From: Aureimonas flava
GTDB lineage: Bacteria; Pseudomonadota; Alphaproteobacteria; Rhizobiales; Rhizobiaceae
Assembly (NCBI RefSeq): GCF_003583935.1
Contig: NZ_QYRN01000002.1
Coordinates: 186,001 to 250,000, forward strand
Length of the DNA stretch: 64,000 bases
Reading direction: 5' to 3'
Positions 18,529 through 27,658 of this stretch are shown piece by piece (the first letter of the stretch is position 1; each line of letters opens with the position of its first letter). The notes beneath the pieces were generated by a model. That model did not search any database. It was given only the letters and a program-made list of their open reading frames with translations, and was not told where the DNA came from. Position numbers and translations under genes: made by a program.

Positions 18529-19764
18529 TCAGGCCCGCGCCCGGCGCTGCCCCACCATGCGTTCGGCCAGGCTCGACAGGGCCGTCGCCAGGAAGGCCGC
18601 GCCCAGAAGCAGGAACAGCGCGCCGGGCTCGAACCGGGCCATGAGCTCGTTGCACACGGCCGGCGCCACCACCGCGCCCACCGCGTAGACCAGGAGCAGG
18701 CGCCCCGAGACCGAGACGATATGGCGGCTCTCGAACCGCTGGCCGGCCAGCGCGATGGCGACGGGGTACACGACGCTTCCCGCCGCGCCGTAGACCAGGA
18801 GGAGCGCGAAGAGGAGCGGCGTCGAGACGCCGCCGAACAGAGCGATCGCCAGGCAGCTCGCCGTCGCCGTCATCGCCGCGCCCGACAGGATCAGGCTCCG
18901 GTCGAACCGGTCGGACAGCCAGCCCATCGGCAGCTGGATCAGGAAGCCGCCGAGGCTGTAGCAGGTGACGAGCGCGGCCGCCACGGCGGCGGAATGGCCG
19001 GTATGGGCGGCGTAGATCGGCGCCAGGACGGCGAAGTTCATGTTGGCCATGCCGGCCTGGAACGCGGCGACCACCACGGCGGGGACGGTGCGCAGGAGGG
19101 TGGCGAGGCTGACCTGCTCGTCGGGCTCGCCCGCGCCGCCGGCGGCCGAGTGCGTGCGCCCGGCCGGATGGTAGCGGCGGTGCATCGCGAAGGGCAGCGC
19201 CGCCGCCAGGCAGATGGCAGCCGCCACGATGAAGAGCCGCGCGTCGCCGGGCTGGCCGAGATTGATCAGGGACTGGCCCGAGGCCATGCCGAGTGTGCTC
19301 ATGACCATGTAGAGCGCCAGCAGCGAGCCCCGGTTGCGCGGCCCGGATTCGAGGTTGATCCAGCTCTCAGCCACGGTGAAGGCACAGGCCATCGCGAACC
19401 CGTTGACGAGCCGCAGCGCGCCCCAGGCCATCGCGTCCGGCACCACGAAGAAGAGGGCCGTGGCGCAGGCCATCAGGACCGCCATGCCCTGGAAGGTGCG
19501 GCCGTGGCCGTTTCGCGAGATCAGGCTGCGCGCCGTCAGGCACCCGATCAGGAAGCCGAGCGGATAGCCGGTCAGGGCGACCCGGACCGCCTCCACGCTG
19601 TCGTGGCCCAGCGCCAGGCTGAGCGAGGTCGTGGTGGCGAGCAGCGCGTTGCCGGAGGCGATGATGCCGATCGCCAGCACCAGCGGCATGATGCTGCGGA
19701 CAGCGGCAAGGTCTCGACGGTCCGGGTGGGATCCGAGGTGGAGGGTCATGGGGCTCTGGGACAT
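18529..19764 (-). CDS. MFS transporter (YcaD-like)
   Basis: A 411-residue major facilitator with about 12 membrane segments. Features include the loop RSLISRNGHGRTFQGM after helix 2, the membrane motif MACAFTVAESWINLESGPRNRGS typical of YcaD-like carriers, and the second-half GWLSDRFDRSLIL (motif A repeat). A hydrophilic central loop (about 205-225) separates the halves. Substrate is unknown. It is convergent with the GntR gene and may export or import a compound of the hydantoin island, but it has its own promoter region (19765-19979). The ATG at 19764 is taken; Met6 is an alternative. Confidence 0.88.
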   Translation of the reverse strand: MSQSPMTLHLGSHPDRRDLAAVRSIMPLVLAIGIIASGNALLATTTSLSLALGHDSVEAVRVALTGYPLGFLIGCLTARSLISRNGHGRTFQGMAVLMACATALFFVVPDAMAWGALRLVNGFAMACAFTVAESWINLESGPRNRGSLLALYMVMSTLGMASGQSLINLGQPGDARLFIVAAAICLAAALPFAMHRRYHPAGRTHSAAGGAGEPDEQVSLATLLRTVPAVVVAAFQAGMANMNFAVLAPIYAAHTGHSAAVAAALVTCYSLGGFLIQLPMGWLSDRFDRSLILSGAAMTATASCLAIALFGGVSTPLLFALLLVYGAAGSVVYPVAIALAGQRFESRHIVSVSGRLLLVYAVGAVVAPAVCNELMARFEPGALFLLLGAAFLATALSSLAERMVGQRRARA

Positions 19765-19979
19765 GCGCGCTGGAGGGCCGGTCGGCCGCGCGCCCCTGCC
19801 CTTCCGATGGAAGGTCCGGGGGGTCGCCGCCGGCCCGCACTAAACGCGATCCGCCGGCCTCCGCGATATGCGGCGGCGCGACGTTTTCGGTCACGGACGC
19901 GACATGGCGCGGCCCCCGCAAGGCGCGCGCAAGTCGCGCCGCCCGGGCCGCCTTCGCACCCGCTCCCGGGGGCGGCCTC

Positions 19980-21029
19980 TTAAGGCGCCGGGTCGCGCCC
20001 GCCGTCCGCCGGCGGCCGCCCCGCCGCCGCCCGGCCCGCCTTGGCGGCCTGCCGCGCGGCGGCGGGGCTGACGCCGAAGTGGCGCCGGTAGACGCGCGCG
20101 AAGAAGGCCGGGGATTCGTAGCCGCAGTTGCGGGCGATGTCGGCGAGGTCGAGGCTGCTGCGCGCGACCAGCATCCTCGCCCGCTCCATGCGCAGGCCGA
20201 GGTAGAAGTCGGACGGCGTGCGGCCGAGATGCGTGCGGAACAGGCGCTCGACCTGGCGCCGCGACAGCCCCACCTGGCGGGCCAGCACCGACAGGTCCAG
20301 GGGAGCGTCGACGCTCGCCTCCATGGCCGCGACGAGCCGGCTGAGCTTGGCGTTCGTGATCCCGAACCGCACCTCGGGCCGCAGCCGCTGGATCTCGTCC
20401 TCCAGGCGCATCGCGGCGTGGTTGAGCTGGTCGGCGATCGCCGAGGCCAGCGCCACGCCGTGCGCGGTGGCCACGACGTGCAGCATCATGTCGAGGGTCG
20501 CGGTGCCGCCCGAGGATGTGAGGAAGGGTCCGTCCACCACGAACAGCTCGCGCGTCCGGACGACGTTCGGGAAACGCTCGTGGAACTCGGCGGCGCTTTC
20601 CCAGTGGACCGCGCAGCGGCGCCCGTCCAGGATCCCTGCCTCCGCCAGGAGGTAGGCGCCCGTGCTCAGCGCGCCGAGGCGCCGCCCGAGCCGGTGCAGC
20701 CGGCGCAGCCAGGCGCGCGCTCGCACGCCGGCGTGGCGCGCCGGCTCCAGGCCGGCGCACACGACCAGAAGGTCGCAGCGGGGGGCCGTGTCGATCGCAT
20801 GGTCCACGGACAGCTCGATCGCGGCGCTGCTGGTCACCGGCGCGCCCGCTTCCGACACGAGCACCCACCGGTACAGCGCGCGCCCGCTCAGCCGGTTGGC
20901 TTGGCGCAGCGGGTCGATCGCGGCGGCCATCGACAGGAGCGGAAAGCCGGGCGCGAGATAGAAGCCGATCACCGAGGGCTCGGCGTCCCCTTCCGCGCCC
21001 GGGCCCGGCTCACGCTGCGCCCCGGCCAT
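19980..21029 (-). CDS. GlxA-family transcription regulator (DJ-1/PfpI-like domain plus AraC HTH)
   Basis: A 349-residue activator. The N-terminal DJ-1/PfpI-like sensor domain (about 20-190) includes LAPGFPLLSMAAAIDPLRQAN and GALSTGAYLLAEAGILDG, where the usual nucleophile cysteine position is not a clear Cys. The C-terminal AraC domain (about 230-325) contains DLSVLARQVGLSRRQVERLF and DLADIARNCGYESPAFFARVYRRHFG. Relatives control catabolism of choline, carnitine, glycine betaine or arginine. The gene abuts the upstream LysR gene (TGA immediately followed by ATG). The pair is divergent from eutBC and may regulate it. Confidence 0.9.
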   Translation of the reverse strand: MAGAQREPGPGAEGDAEPSVIGFYLAPGFPLLSMAAAIDPLRQANRLSGRALYRWVLVSEAGAPVTSSAAIELSVDHAIDTAPRCDLLVVCAGLEPARHAGVRARAWLRRLHRLGRRLGALSTGAYLLAEAGILDGRRCAVHWESAAEFHERFPNVVRTRELFVVDGPFLTSSGGTATLDMMLHVVATAHGVALASAIADQLNHAAMRLEDEIQRLRPEVRFGITNAKLSRLVAAMEASVDAPLDLSVLARQVGLSRRQVERLFRTHLGRTPSDFYLGLRMERARMLVARSSLDLADIARNCGYESPAFFARVYRRHFGVSPAAARQAAKAGRAAAGRPPADGGRDPAP

Positions 21030-21887
21030 TCAGGCCACCGCCCCCCGGTTCGCCGCGACGCGCCGCAGGCCGTCCAGCGCCATCTCGACGAGGGCCGCGT
21101 CGCCGGCCTGCGCGGGGTAGACGAGATAGACCGGCCGGTGCACGCGCGGCGCGTCCTCGACCAGTTGCAGGATCCCCCTTTCGATCTCGGCGGCGGCGAA
21201 GCCGAGCGGCAGGTATCCCGCCCCCTTCAGCGCCATGACGTACTGCATGCCGAGAACGCCGAGCCCGACCGACAGGCTCGGGGCCGCGGCGCGCGGGAAG
21301 GCCTGCCGGAACACGGTGCGGAACTCCGGCCCCCAGTCCACGTCGATGTAGTTGGCCATCCAGTCACCGGCGAGGTCGCGGTGGCGCACCAGCGCGAGCT
21401 CCTCGCGCAGCAGCTCCTCGACCACCAGGCCCGGCCGCTGCTGCGGCAGGTACATCACGGCGGCGTCGATGTCGCGCGCGGCGAGACGCTCGCACAGGGC
21501 GGCGGAGGTGCCCGCCTCCAGATGGACGGCGACGGTGGGCGCGTGCCGCTTCATCCACAGCGTCCAGGACAGGCTCAACCATTCCTCGATCGAGACGGGG
21601 CCGCCCAGGCGGAAGATGCCGTCGTAGCCTTCGGGCAGCGTCGCCTGCATGCGGGCCTGCGTCCAGATCCGGACGATCCGGTCGGCATGGACGCGGAACT
21701 GGCGCCCGGCGGGGGTCAGCTCCACGCCGCTGCGGCCGCGATGCATCAGCCGCGCGCCGAGATGGTCCTCCAGCGACTGGATGCGCGCGGACACGGTGGA
21801 CTGCGTGACGCCGGTCCGCTTGGCCGCGACGCTGAAGCTTCCGCTGTCCGCCACATCGAGGAAACTGCGCAGGGCTTCGATGTTCAT
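21030..21887 (-). CDS. LysR-family transcription regulator
   Basis: A 285-residue LysR regulator. The winged HTH (about 1-60) reads [36 protein letters not shown], followed by the substrate-binding domain (about 90-280) with [20 protein letters not shown]. The ATG at 21887 begins the canonical [10 protein letters not shown] start. It is the first gene of a two-regulator operon with the GlxA-type gene and is divergent from eutB, whose ATG lies 198 bp away. That arrangement suggests it controls ethanolamine use or itself. Confidence 0.92.
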   Translation of the reverse strand: MNIEALRSFLDVADSGSFSVAAKRTGVTQSTVSARIQSLEDHLGARLMHRGRSGVELTPAGRQFRVHADRIVRIWTQARMQATLPEGYDGIFRLGGPVSIEEWLSLSWTLWMKRHAPTVAVHLEAGTSAALCERLAARDIDAAVMYLPQQRPGLVVEELLREELALVRHRDLAGDWMANYIDVDWGPEFRTVFRQAFPRAAAPSLSVGLGVLGMQYVMALKGAGYLPLGFAAAEIERGILQLVEDAPRVHRPVYLVYPAQAGDAALVEMALDGLRRVAANRGAVA

Positions 21888-22084
21888 CGGATCCTCGTCC
21901 CCTCACCGTCCACCGGGCGGCCCGTGGGCGAGTGTTAGTGCATTGCCGCGCCCGCCGCCATCGCCCGCCGCCATCGCCCGGCGCCGCCGCGAGGCGCTTG
22001 ACGGGCGCAGGGCGCCTTTCCATCCTGTCGGAAGTACCGGGGCCCGCGCGCGACGCGAGCCCCCTCGGCCTCGGAAGGGCACCC

Positions 22085-23473
22085 ATGGCCCACCAAATCG
22101 ATCGCGGCGGGCGCCGCCACGTGTTCGCCGACCTGCGCACGCTTCTCGCCAAGGCCTCGCCGGAACGCTCGGGCGACGTCCTGGCCGGGATCGCGGCGGC
22201 CGACGCGCAGGAGCGCGCGGCAGCGCAGCTCGCGCTCGCCGACCTGCCGCTCGCCGCCTTCCTCCAGGAGGCGGTGGTGCCCTACGAGGCGGACGAGGTG
22301 ACGCGGCTGATCCTCGACACGCACGACGCCGCCGCCTTCGCGCCGGTCTCGCACCTCACCGTCGGCGGCCTTCGCGACTGGCTCCTGTCGGACGCGGCGC
22401 ACGAGGCGGCGCTCGCGGCGCTGGCCCCCGGCCTCACGCCCGAGATGGTGGCGGGCGTATCCAAGATCTGCCGCAACCAGGACCTCGTGCTGATCGCCCG
22501 CAAGTGCCGGGTGGTGACGCGCTTTCGCGGCACGATCGGCCTGCCGGGGCGCCTGTCGACCCGCCTCCAGCCGAACCATCCGACCGACTCGGCCGCCGGC
22601 ATCGCGGCCTCGGTGCTGGACGGGCTGATGTACGGATCGGGCGACGCGACGATCGGCATCAACCCGGCCACCGACAGCGTCGCAACGGTCGCCACGCTGG
22701 TCCACATGCTGGGCGAGATCATCGAGCGCTACCGGATCCCGACGCAGAGCTGCGTGCTCACGCACGTGACGACCTCGATCGAGCTGATCGGGCGCGGCGT
22801 GCCGGTGGACCTCGTGTTCCAGTCGATCGCGGGCACGCAGGCCGCCAACCGCTCGTTCGGCATCTCGCTGGCCACCCTGCGCGAGGGCCACGACGCGGCC
22901 GCGAGCCTCCGGCGCGGCACGATCGGCGACAACGCCATGTATTTCGAGACCGGCCAGGGCTCCTGCCTGTCGGCGGACGCCCATCACGGCGTCGACCAGC
23001 AGACGCTGGAGGCGCGCGCCTATGCCGTGGCCCGGCCGTTCCGACCGCTCCTGGTCAACACCGTGGTCGGCTTCATCGGGCCCGAATACCTGTTCGACGG
23101 CCGGCAGATCGTGCGCGCCGGGCTGGAGGACCACTTCTGCGGCAAGCTGATGGGCCTGCAGATGGGATGCGACATCTGCTACACCAACCATGCGGAGGCC
23201 GACCAGAACGACATGGACACGCTGCTGACGCTGCTCGGCGTGGCGGGGGTCAGCTTCATCATGGGCATTCCGGGCTCGGACGACATCATGCTGAACTACC
23301 AGACCACCTCGTTCCACGACGCGCTCTACGCGCGCAAGGTCCTCGGCCTTCGGCCGGCGCCCGAGTTCGAGGCCTGGGCCGAGGCGGCCGGCATCCTGGG
23401 GCCGGGCGGCACGCTGCGGCCGGGCGCCGCGCTTCCGGCGGCCTTCCGGCGCGCGATCGGCCGGGCAGGGTGA
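22085..23473 (+). CDS. eutB: Ethanolamine ammonia-lyase large subunit
   Basis: Large subunit of the adenosylcobalamin-dependent lyase that converts ethanolamine to acetaldehyde and ammonia. The 462 residues match EutB throughout: [65 protein letters not shown] (written here only in part) and [19 protein letters not shown], which forms the barrel active site. The length agrees with the usual 450-465. Its stop overlaps the eutC GTG start by 4 bp. No shell-protein, eutA reactivase or acetaldehyde dehydrogenase gene is nearby, so this is the non-microcompartment form. Confidence 0.96.
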   Translation: MAHQIDRGGRRHVFADLRTLLAKASPERSGDVLAGIAAADAQERAAAQLALADLPLAAFLQEAVVPYEADEVTRLILDTHDAAAFAPVSHLTVGGLRDWLLSDAAHEAALAALAPGLTPEMVAGVSKICRNQDLVLIARKCRVVTRFRGTIGLPGRLSTRLQPNHPTDSAAGIAASVLDGLMYGSGDATIGINPATDSVATVATLVHMLGEIIERYRIPTQSCVLTHVTTSIELIGRGVPVDLVFQSIAGTQAANRSFGISLATLREGHDAAASLRRGTIGDNAMYFETGQGSCLSADAHHGVDQQTLEARAYAVARPFRPLLVNTVVGFIGPEYLFDGRQIVRAGLEDHFCGKLMGLQMGCDICYTNHAEADQNDMDTLLTLLGVAGVSFIMGIPGSDDIMLNYQTTSFHDALYARKVLGLRPAPEFEAWAEAAGILGPGGTLRPGAALPAAFRRAIGRAG

Positions 23474-24297
23474 CGGACGTGCGCAAGACCGGGACGCCCG
23501 CGCCGGTCGTGGTGGACGATCCCTGGGCCGAGCTGCGCCGCCACACCGCCGCGCGGATCGCACTCGGACGGGTCGGCACCAGCCTGCCCACCGCGCCGCA
23601 CCTGGAGTTCCAGTTCGCCCACGCCCGGGCGCGCGCCGCCGTGCACCGCGCGCTCGACGAAGGCGCCCTCGCCGGCGCGCTGGCCGGTCTCGGGCAGCCG
23701 AGCGTCGCGCTCGGGTCGCGGGCGGCGGACCGCAACGCCTATCTCCAGCGGCCCGACGCGGGGCGGCGGCTGGACGAGCCCTCGCGCGCGCGGCTGGAGG
23801 CGCTGGGCACCGAGGCGCGGGGGCGGGACGTCGCGCTGGTGATCGGCGACGGCCTGTCGGCCGAGGCGGTGGAGGCCAACGCCGCGCCGCTTCTGGCCGC
23901 GCTCCTGCCGCTCGTGCGCGAGCGGGGCTGGAGCCTCGCCCCGGTGGCGATCGTGCGTCAGGCGCGCGTGGCGATCGGCGACGAGATCGGCCACGCGCTC
24001 GCCGCGCGCATGGTGGTGGTGGCGATCGGCGAGCGGCCGGGCCTCTCCTCACCCGACAGCCTCGGCCTCTACCTGACCCTCGGCCCCCGGCCCGGCCTCA
24101 CCGACGAGGCGCGCAACTGCATCTCCAACGTGCGCGCCGCCGGGCTCGCGCCGCCGCGCGCCGCGGCCAAGCTCGCCTATCTCATGGCCGAGGCGTTCCG
24201 GCGCGGCCTGTCGGGCGTCGGGTTGAAGGACGAGGAGGAGCCGGACGGCGGCCCAAGCCTCGGCGAGGGCCGCAACTTCCTGACCGACGGCGACTGA
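23470..24297 (+). CDS. eutC: Ethanolamine ammonia-lyase small subunit
   Basis: Small, cobalamin-binding subunit of the lyase, 275 residues. Family stretches include [24 protein letters not shown] (shown partly), [34 protein letters not shown] and [31 protein letters not shown] near the C-terminus is the family signature. The GTG start at 23470 overlaps the eutB stop (GTGA), giving coupled translation and equal subunit supply. Confidence 0.95.
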   Translation: MTDVRKTGTPAPVVVDDPWAELRRHTAARIALGRVGTSLPTAPHLEFQFAHARARAAVHRALDEGALAGALAGLGQPSVALGSRAADRNAYLQRPDAGRRLDEPSRARLEALGTEARGRDVALVIGDGLSAEAVEANAAPLLAALLPLVRERGWSLAPVAIVRQARVAIGDEIGHALAARMVVVAIGERPGLSSPDSLGLYLTLGPRPGLTDEARNCISNVRAAGLAPPRAAAKLAYLMAEAFRRGLSGVGLKDEEEPDGGPSLGEGRNFLTDGD

Positions 24298-24397
24298 GCC
24301 GGACGGGCCGGCGGCGTTGCCCCCGGCCGCCCGCCCCGTTAACTCTCGTCGGGCACGCCCGCCATGGCGCGGCGGCCAAGCGCCACGCGGGAGCCCG

Positions 24398-25324
24398 ATG
24401 CAGATCCGTCACCTCCGATATTTCGTCACGCTGGCGCGCCTCGGCCATTTCCGGCGCGCGGCCGAACGCTGCGGCGTGACGCAGCCGACGCTGTCGGCCG
24501 GGATCGCCTCGCTGGAGACCTCGCTCGGTGTCGAGCTCGTTCGCCGCGACCGGCGCTTCGTCGGCCTCACCGCCGAGGGCGAGGCGGCGCTGCCCTGGGC
24601 GCAGCAGATGCTGCACGACTGCGACGGCATGCTGCGCGCGGCGGGCAAGCCCGGCATCGGCCTCACCGGCCGGCTGAGGCTCGGCGTGATTCCCGCCGCC
24701 ATGCCGGCGGTGGGCGCCATCGCGCCGGTGCTGGCGCTCGACCATCCCGAGCTGCAACTCGTGGTCCTGTCCATGACCTCGCGCGAGATCGAACGCTCGC
24801 TGCACGCGCACGACATCGACGGCGGCGTGACCTATCTCGAGAACGAGCCGCTGACCGGCGTCATCACCTGGACCTTCTACGAGGAGCGCTACCGCTTCGC
24901 CACGCCCGCCGACGGCCCTTTTCGCGGGCGCACCGCCGTGTCCTGGGCCGAGGCCGCCGGCGCGCCGCTGTGCCTGCTGACGCGCGACATGCAGAACCGG
25001 CGCATCCTGGACGCGCAGATGAGCCGCGTCGGCATGGAGGTCCAGCCCCGCGTCACGGCCAACTCCTATTCCGCGCTCCTGTCCATGGTGCGCATGGGGG
25101 AGATGTCCTCGATCCTGCCCCACTCGCACGCCGACACCGCCGAGCGCGACCCGGCGATCCTGATCCTGCCCTTCGACGACCCGTCGCCGCCCCAGGCCGT
25201 CGGGCTCGTGGTGCTCGACCGCCACCCGATGTCGGCGCCCACCCGCGCCATCCTGGCCTGCGTGCGCTCGGCGGATTTCCGCCGGCGCGTGGAGCCGCTG
25301 CGGGACGGCAACGCGCCGTCCTGA
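24398..25324 (+). CDS. LysR-family transcription regulator
   Basis: A 308-residue LysR regulator with N-terminal HTH (MQIRHLRYFVTLARLGHFRRAAERCGVTQPTLSAG, positions 1-35) and an effector domain from about 90. It lies between eutBC and the antiporter/formate dehydrogenase genes, on the same strand as both. LysR genes commonly precede fds operons in alphaproteobacteria, so control of formate use is the favoured guess. The ATG at 24398 is chosen as the conserved MQIRHLRYF start; an in-frame upstream start exists at 24317. Confidence 0.9.
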   Translation: MQIRHLRYFVTLARLGHFRRAAERCGVTQPTLSAGIASLETSLGVELVRRDRRFVGLTAEGEAALPWAQQMLHDCDGMLRAAGKPGIGLTGRLRLGVIPAAMPAVGAIAPVLALDHPELQLVVLSMTSREIERSLHAHDIDGGVTYLENEPLTGVITWTFYEERYRFATPADGPFRGRTAVSWAEAAGAPLCLLTRDMQNRRILDAQMSRVGMEVQPRVTANSYSALLSMVRMGEMSSILPHSHADTAERDPAILILPFDDPSPPQAVGLVVLDRHPMSAPTRAILACVRSADFRRRVEPLRDGNAPS

Positions 25325-25446
25325 TCGACCGCGCCTATCGATGATCGCTCCGACAACATTTGACGCGTTCTAAATTGGGCGCGAACCTCCCGGCGATGGG
25401 CGAATGGCTGGGAGGCCGGGCCCGACGGTGTTCCCCGGGAGGTCCG

Positions 25447-27171
25447 ATGAGTTCAGCAGCCGAAATCGCACGCCCGCCGAGGAGCGGTCTCCTGGACCGC
25501 GAGGCCACGATCGCCAAGGCCGGCTTCAACCGCTGGCTGGTGCCCCCGGCGGCGCTCGCCATCCACCTGTGCATCGGCATGGCCTACGGCTTCTCGGTGT
25601 TCTGGCTGCCGCTGTCGCGCGCGGTCGGCGTCACGGCGCCGGTGGCCTGCCCGGATCTGACGCTCCTGTCGGCGCTGTTCACCACGAGCTGCGACTGGCG
25701 CGTGGCCGACCTCGGCTGGGTCTACACGCTGTTCTTCGTGGTGCTGGGCTGCTCGGCCGCCGTCTGGGGCGGCTGGTTGGAGCGCGCCGGCCCGCGCAAG
25801 GCGGGCGTGGTGGCGGCGCTGTGCTGGTGCGGCGGCATCGCGATCGCGGCGATCGGCGTCGCGGTCCACCAGCTCTGGCTCGTGTGGCTGGGCGCAGGCG
25901 TGATCGGCGGCATCGGCCTCGGGCTCGGCTACATCTCGCCGGTGTCCACGCTGATCAAGTGGTTCCCCGACCGGCGCGGCATGGCGACCGGCATGGCCAT
26001 CATGGGCTTCGGCGGCGGCGCGCTGATCGGCGCCCCGCTCGCCGACATGCTGATGAACCATTTCCGCACGCCCGAATCGGTGGGCGTGGCGCAGACCTTC
26101 CTGGTGCTGGCCGGCATCTACTTCCTGTTCATGATGGCCGGCGCCTTCGGCTACCGGGTCCCGCCGGCCGGCTGGCGCCCGGACGGTTGGAGCGCGCCCG
26201 TCAACCGGCGCGCGATGATCGCCACCGGCCACGTGCACCTGCGCGACGCGCACAAGACCGCGCAGTTCTGGCTGATCTGGGCCGTGCTGTGCCTCAACGT
26301 GTCGGCCGGCATCGGCGTGATCGGCATGGCCTCGCCCATGCTGCAGGAGATCTTCGGCGGCCGCTTGATCGGCCTGCCCGAACTGTCCTTCTCGCAGCTC
26401 GACCCCGGCCAGAAGACGGCGATCGCGGCGATCGCGGCCGGCTTCACGGGGCTGCTCTCGCTGTTCAACATCGGCGGCCGGTTCTTCTGGGCCTCGCTGT
26501 CGGACCGGATCGGTCGCAAGAACACCTACTACTGCTTCTTCATCGTCGGCATCGTGCTCTACGCCCTGGCCCCGACGCTGGCCGAGGCGGGCAACAAGCT
26601 GCTCTTCGTGCTGGCCTTCGGCGTCATCCTGTCGATGTACGGCGGCGGCTTCGCCACGATTCCGGCGTATCTGGCCGACATCTTCGGCACGCAGTTCGTG
26701 GGCGCGATCCACGGCCGGCTTTTGACCGCCTGGGCGACGGCGGGCATCGTCGGGCCGGTGGTGGTCAACTACATCCGCGAGGCGCAGGTGGCGGCCGGCG
26801 TCGCGCCGGGACCGGACCTCTACAGCGGCACCATGTACATCCTCGCCGGCATGCTGGCGCTCGGCCTCGTGGCCAACGCGCTGATCCGGCCGCTCTCGGA
26901 ACGCTGGTTCATGCCGGCCGACGAGGTGGCGGCGCTCCAGGCCCAGTCGGTCGCCGCCGGCAGCGCCATCCCGAGCGGCTCGTTCGGCATCGGCCGCGGC
27001 GGGTTTGACGCCACGGCGGCGCTGGCCTGGGCCGCGGTCGGCCTGCCGATCCTCTGGGGGGTCGGGGTGCCGCTGACCACGGCCGCCGCGGTTTTCTCGC
27101 CGACCGGCCACCCACCGCCCCCGCCGGCGCCGCCCCCCGGGCGGCGCCGGCCCATTCCCGGGAGACCCAGG
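25447..27171 (+). CDS. OFA-family MFS transporter (oxalate/formate antiporter-like), stop codon missing
   Basis: An oxalate/formate antiporter-family carrier with about 12 membrane segments. It has GMAYGFSVFWLPLSRAVG in helix 1, WFPDRRGMATGMAIMGFGGGA in the central motif, FWASLSDRIGRKNTYYCFF in the second half and MYGGGFATIPAYLADIFGTQ. The family-like sequence ends near 27096 (about 550 residues). No stop codon follows: the frame stays open through the out-of-frame fdsG region and enters fdsB in the correct frame, ending at 29235. The end given here is set just before the fdsG start. A single TAG to TCG change at 27097-27099 could explain it, as could a sequencing error. It probably exchanges oxalate or formate, feeding the formate dehydrogenase. 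Confidence 0.8.
27123..27151 (+). promoter_or_regulatory. Perfect 13-bp hairpin between antiporter and fdsG
   Basis: GCCGGCGCCGCCC (27123-27135) and GGGCGGCGCCGGC (27139-27151) are exact reverse complements with a 3-nt CCC loop, ending 21 bp before the fdsG ATG. There is no T tract, so it is more likely an attenuator or an RNA-stability element than a simple terminator. Such a stem is also a place where sequencing errors arise. Confidence 0.55.
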
Positions 27172-27172
27172 C

Positions 27173-27658
27173 ATGCTCGATTCCGCGCGACGCTCCACCC
27201 CCTTCGACCGCGAGCGGCTGGACGAGATCATCGAAACCCACCGGGGGCGCGCGGGCGCGCTCCTGCCGATCCTGCACGACGTTCAGGGCGAGTTCGGCAT
27301 GGTGGACGACGACGCCGTCCCGGTGATCGCGGCGGCGCTCAATCTGTCGCGCGCCGACGTGCACGGCGTCCTCACCTTCTACCACGACTTCCGCCGGCGC
27401 CCGGCCGGGCGCACGGTGGTCAAGGTCTGCGCCGCCGAGGCCTGCCAGGCGGCGGGCGGACGCGCGCTCCAGGCTGCCGCCGAGCGCCTCCTGGGCGTGC
27501 CGATGAAGGGCACGACGGGCGACGGCGCCGCGACGCTGGAGCCGGTCTACTGCCTCGGCCTCTGCTCGGTCGCTCCCGCCGCCATGGTCGACGGGCGCGT
27601 CCACGGCCGCCTCACCGCCGAGCGGCTGGAAACCATCGTCGAGGAGGCCATGCGATGA
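27173..27658 (+). CDS. fdsG: NAD-dependent formate dehydrogenase gamma subunit (NuoE-like)
   Basis: A 161-residue thioredoxin-like [2Fe-2S] subunit of the soluble NAD-linked formate dehydrogenase, homologous to NuoE. The four cluster ligands are Cys86, Cys91, Cys127 and Cys131 (VCAAEACQ and YCLGLC). The N-terminal helical part contains LLPILHDVQGEFG and VHGVLTFYHDF. The stop overlaps the fdsB start (ATGA, 27655-27658). The upstream antiporter frame has no stop and runs through this gene in another frame. Confidence 0.93.
   Translation: MLDSARRSTPFDRERLDEIIETHRGRAGALLPILHDVQGEFGMVDDDAVPVIAAALNLSRADVHGVLTFYHDFRRRPAGRTVVKVCAAEACQAAGGRALQAAAERLLGVPMKGTTGDGAATLEPVYCLGLCSVAPAAMVDGRVHGRLTAERLETIVEEAMR

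Noticed and set aside
25325-25446. TTGACG hexamer before the antiporter gene as a promoter
   Set aside because: No acceptable -10 hexamer at 16-18 bp spacing was found.
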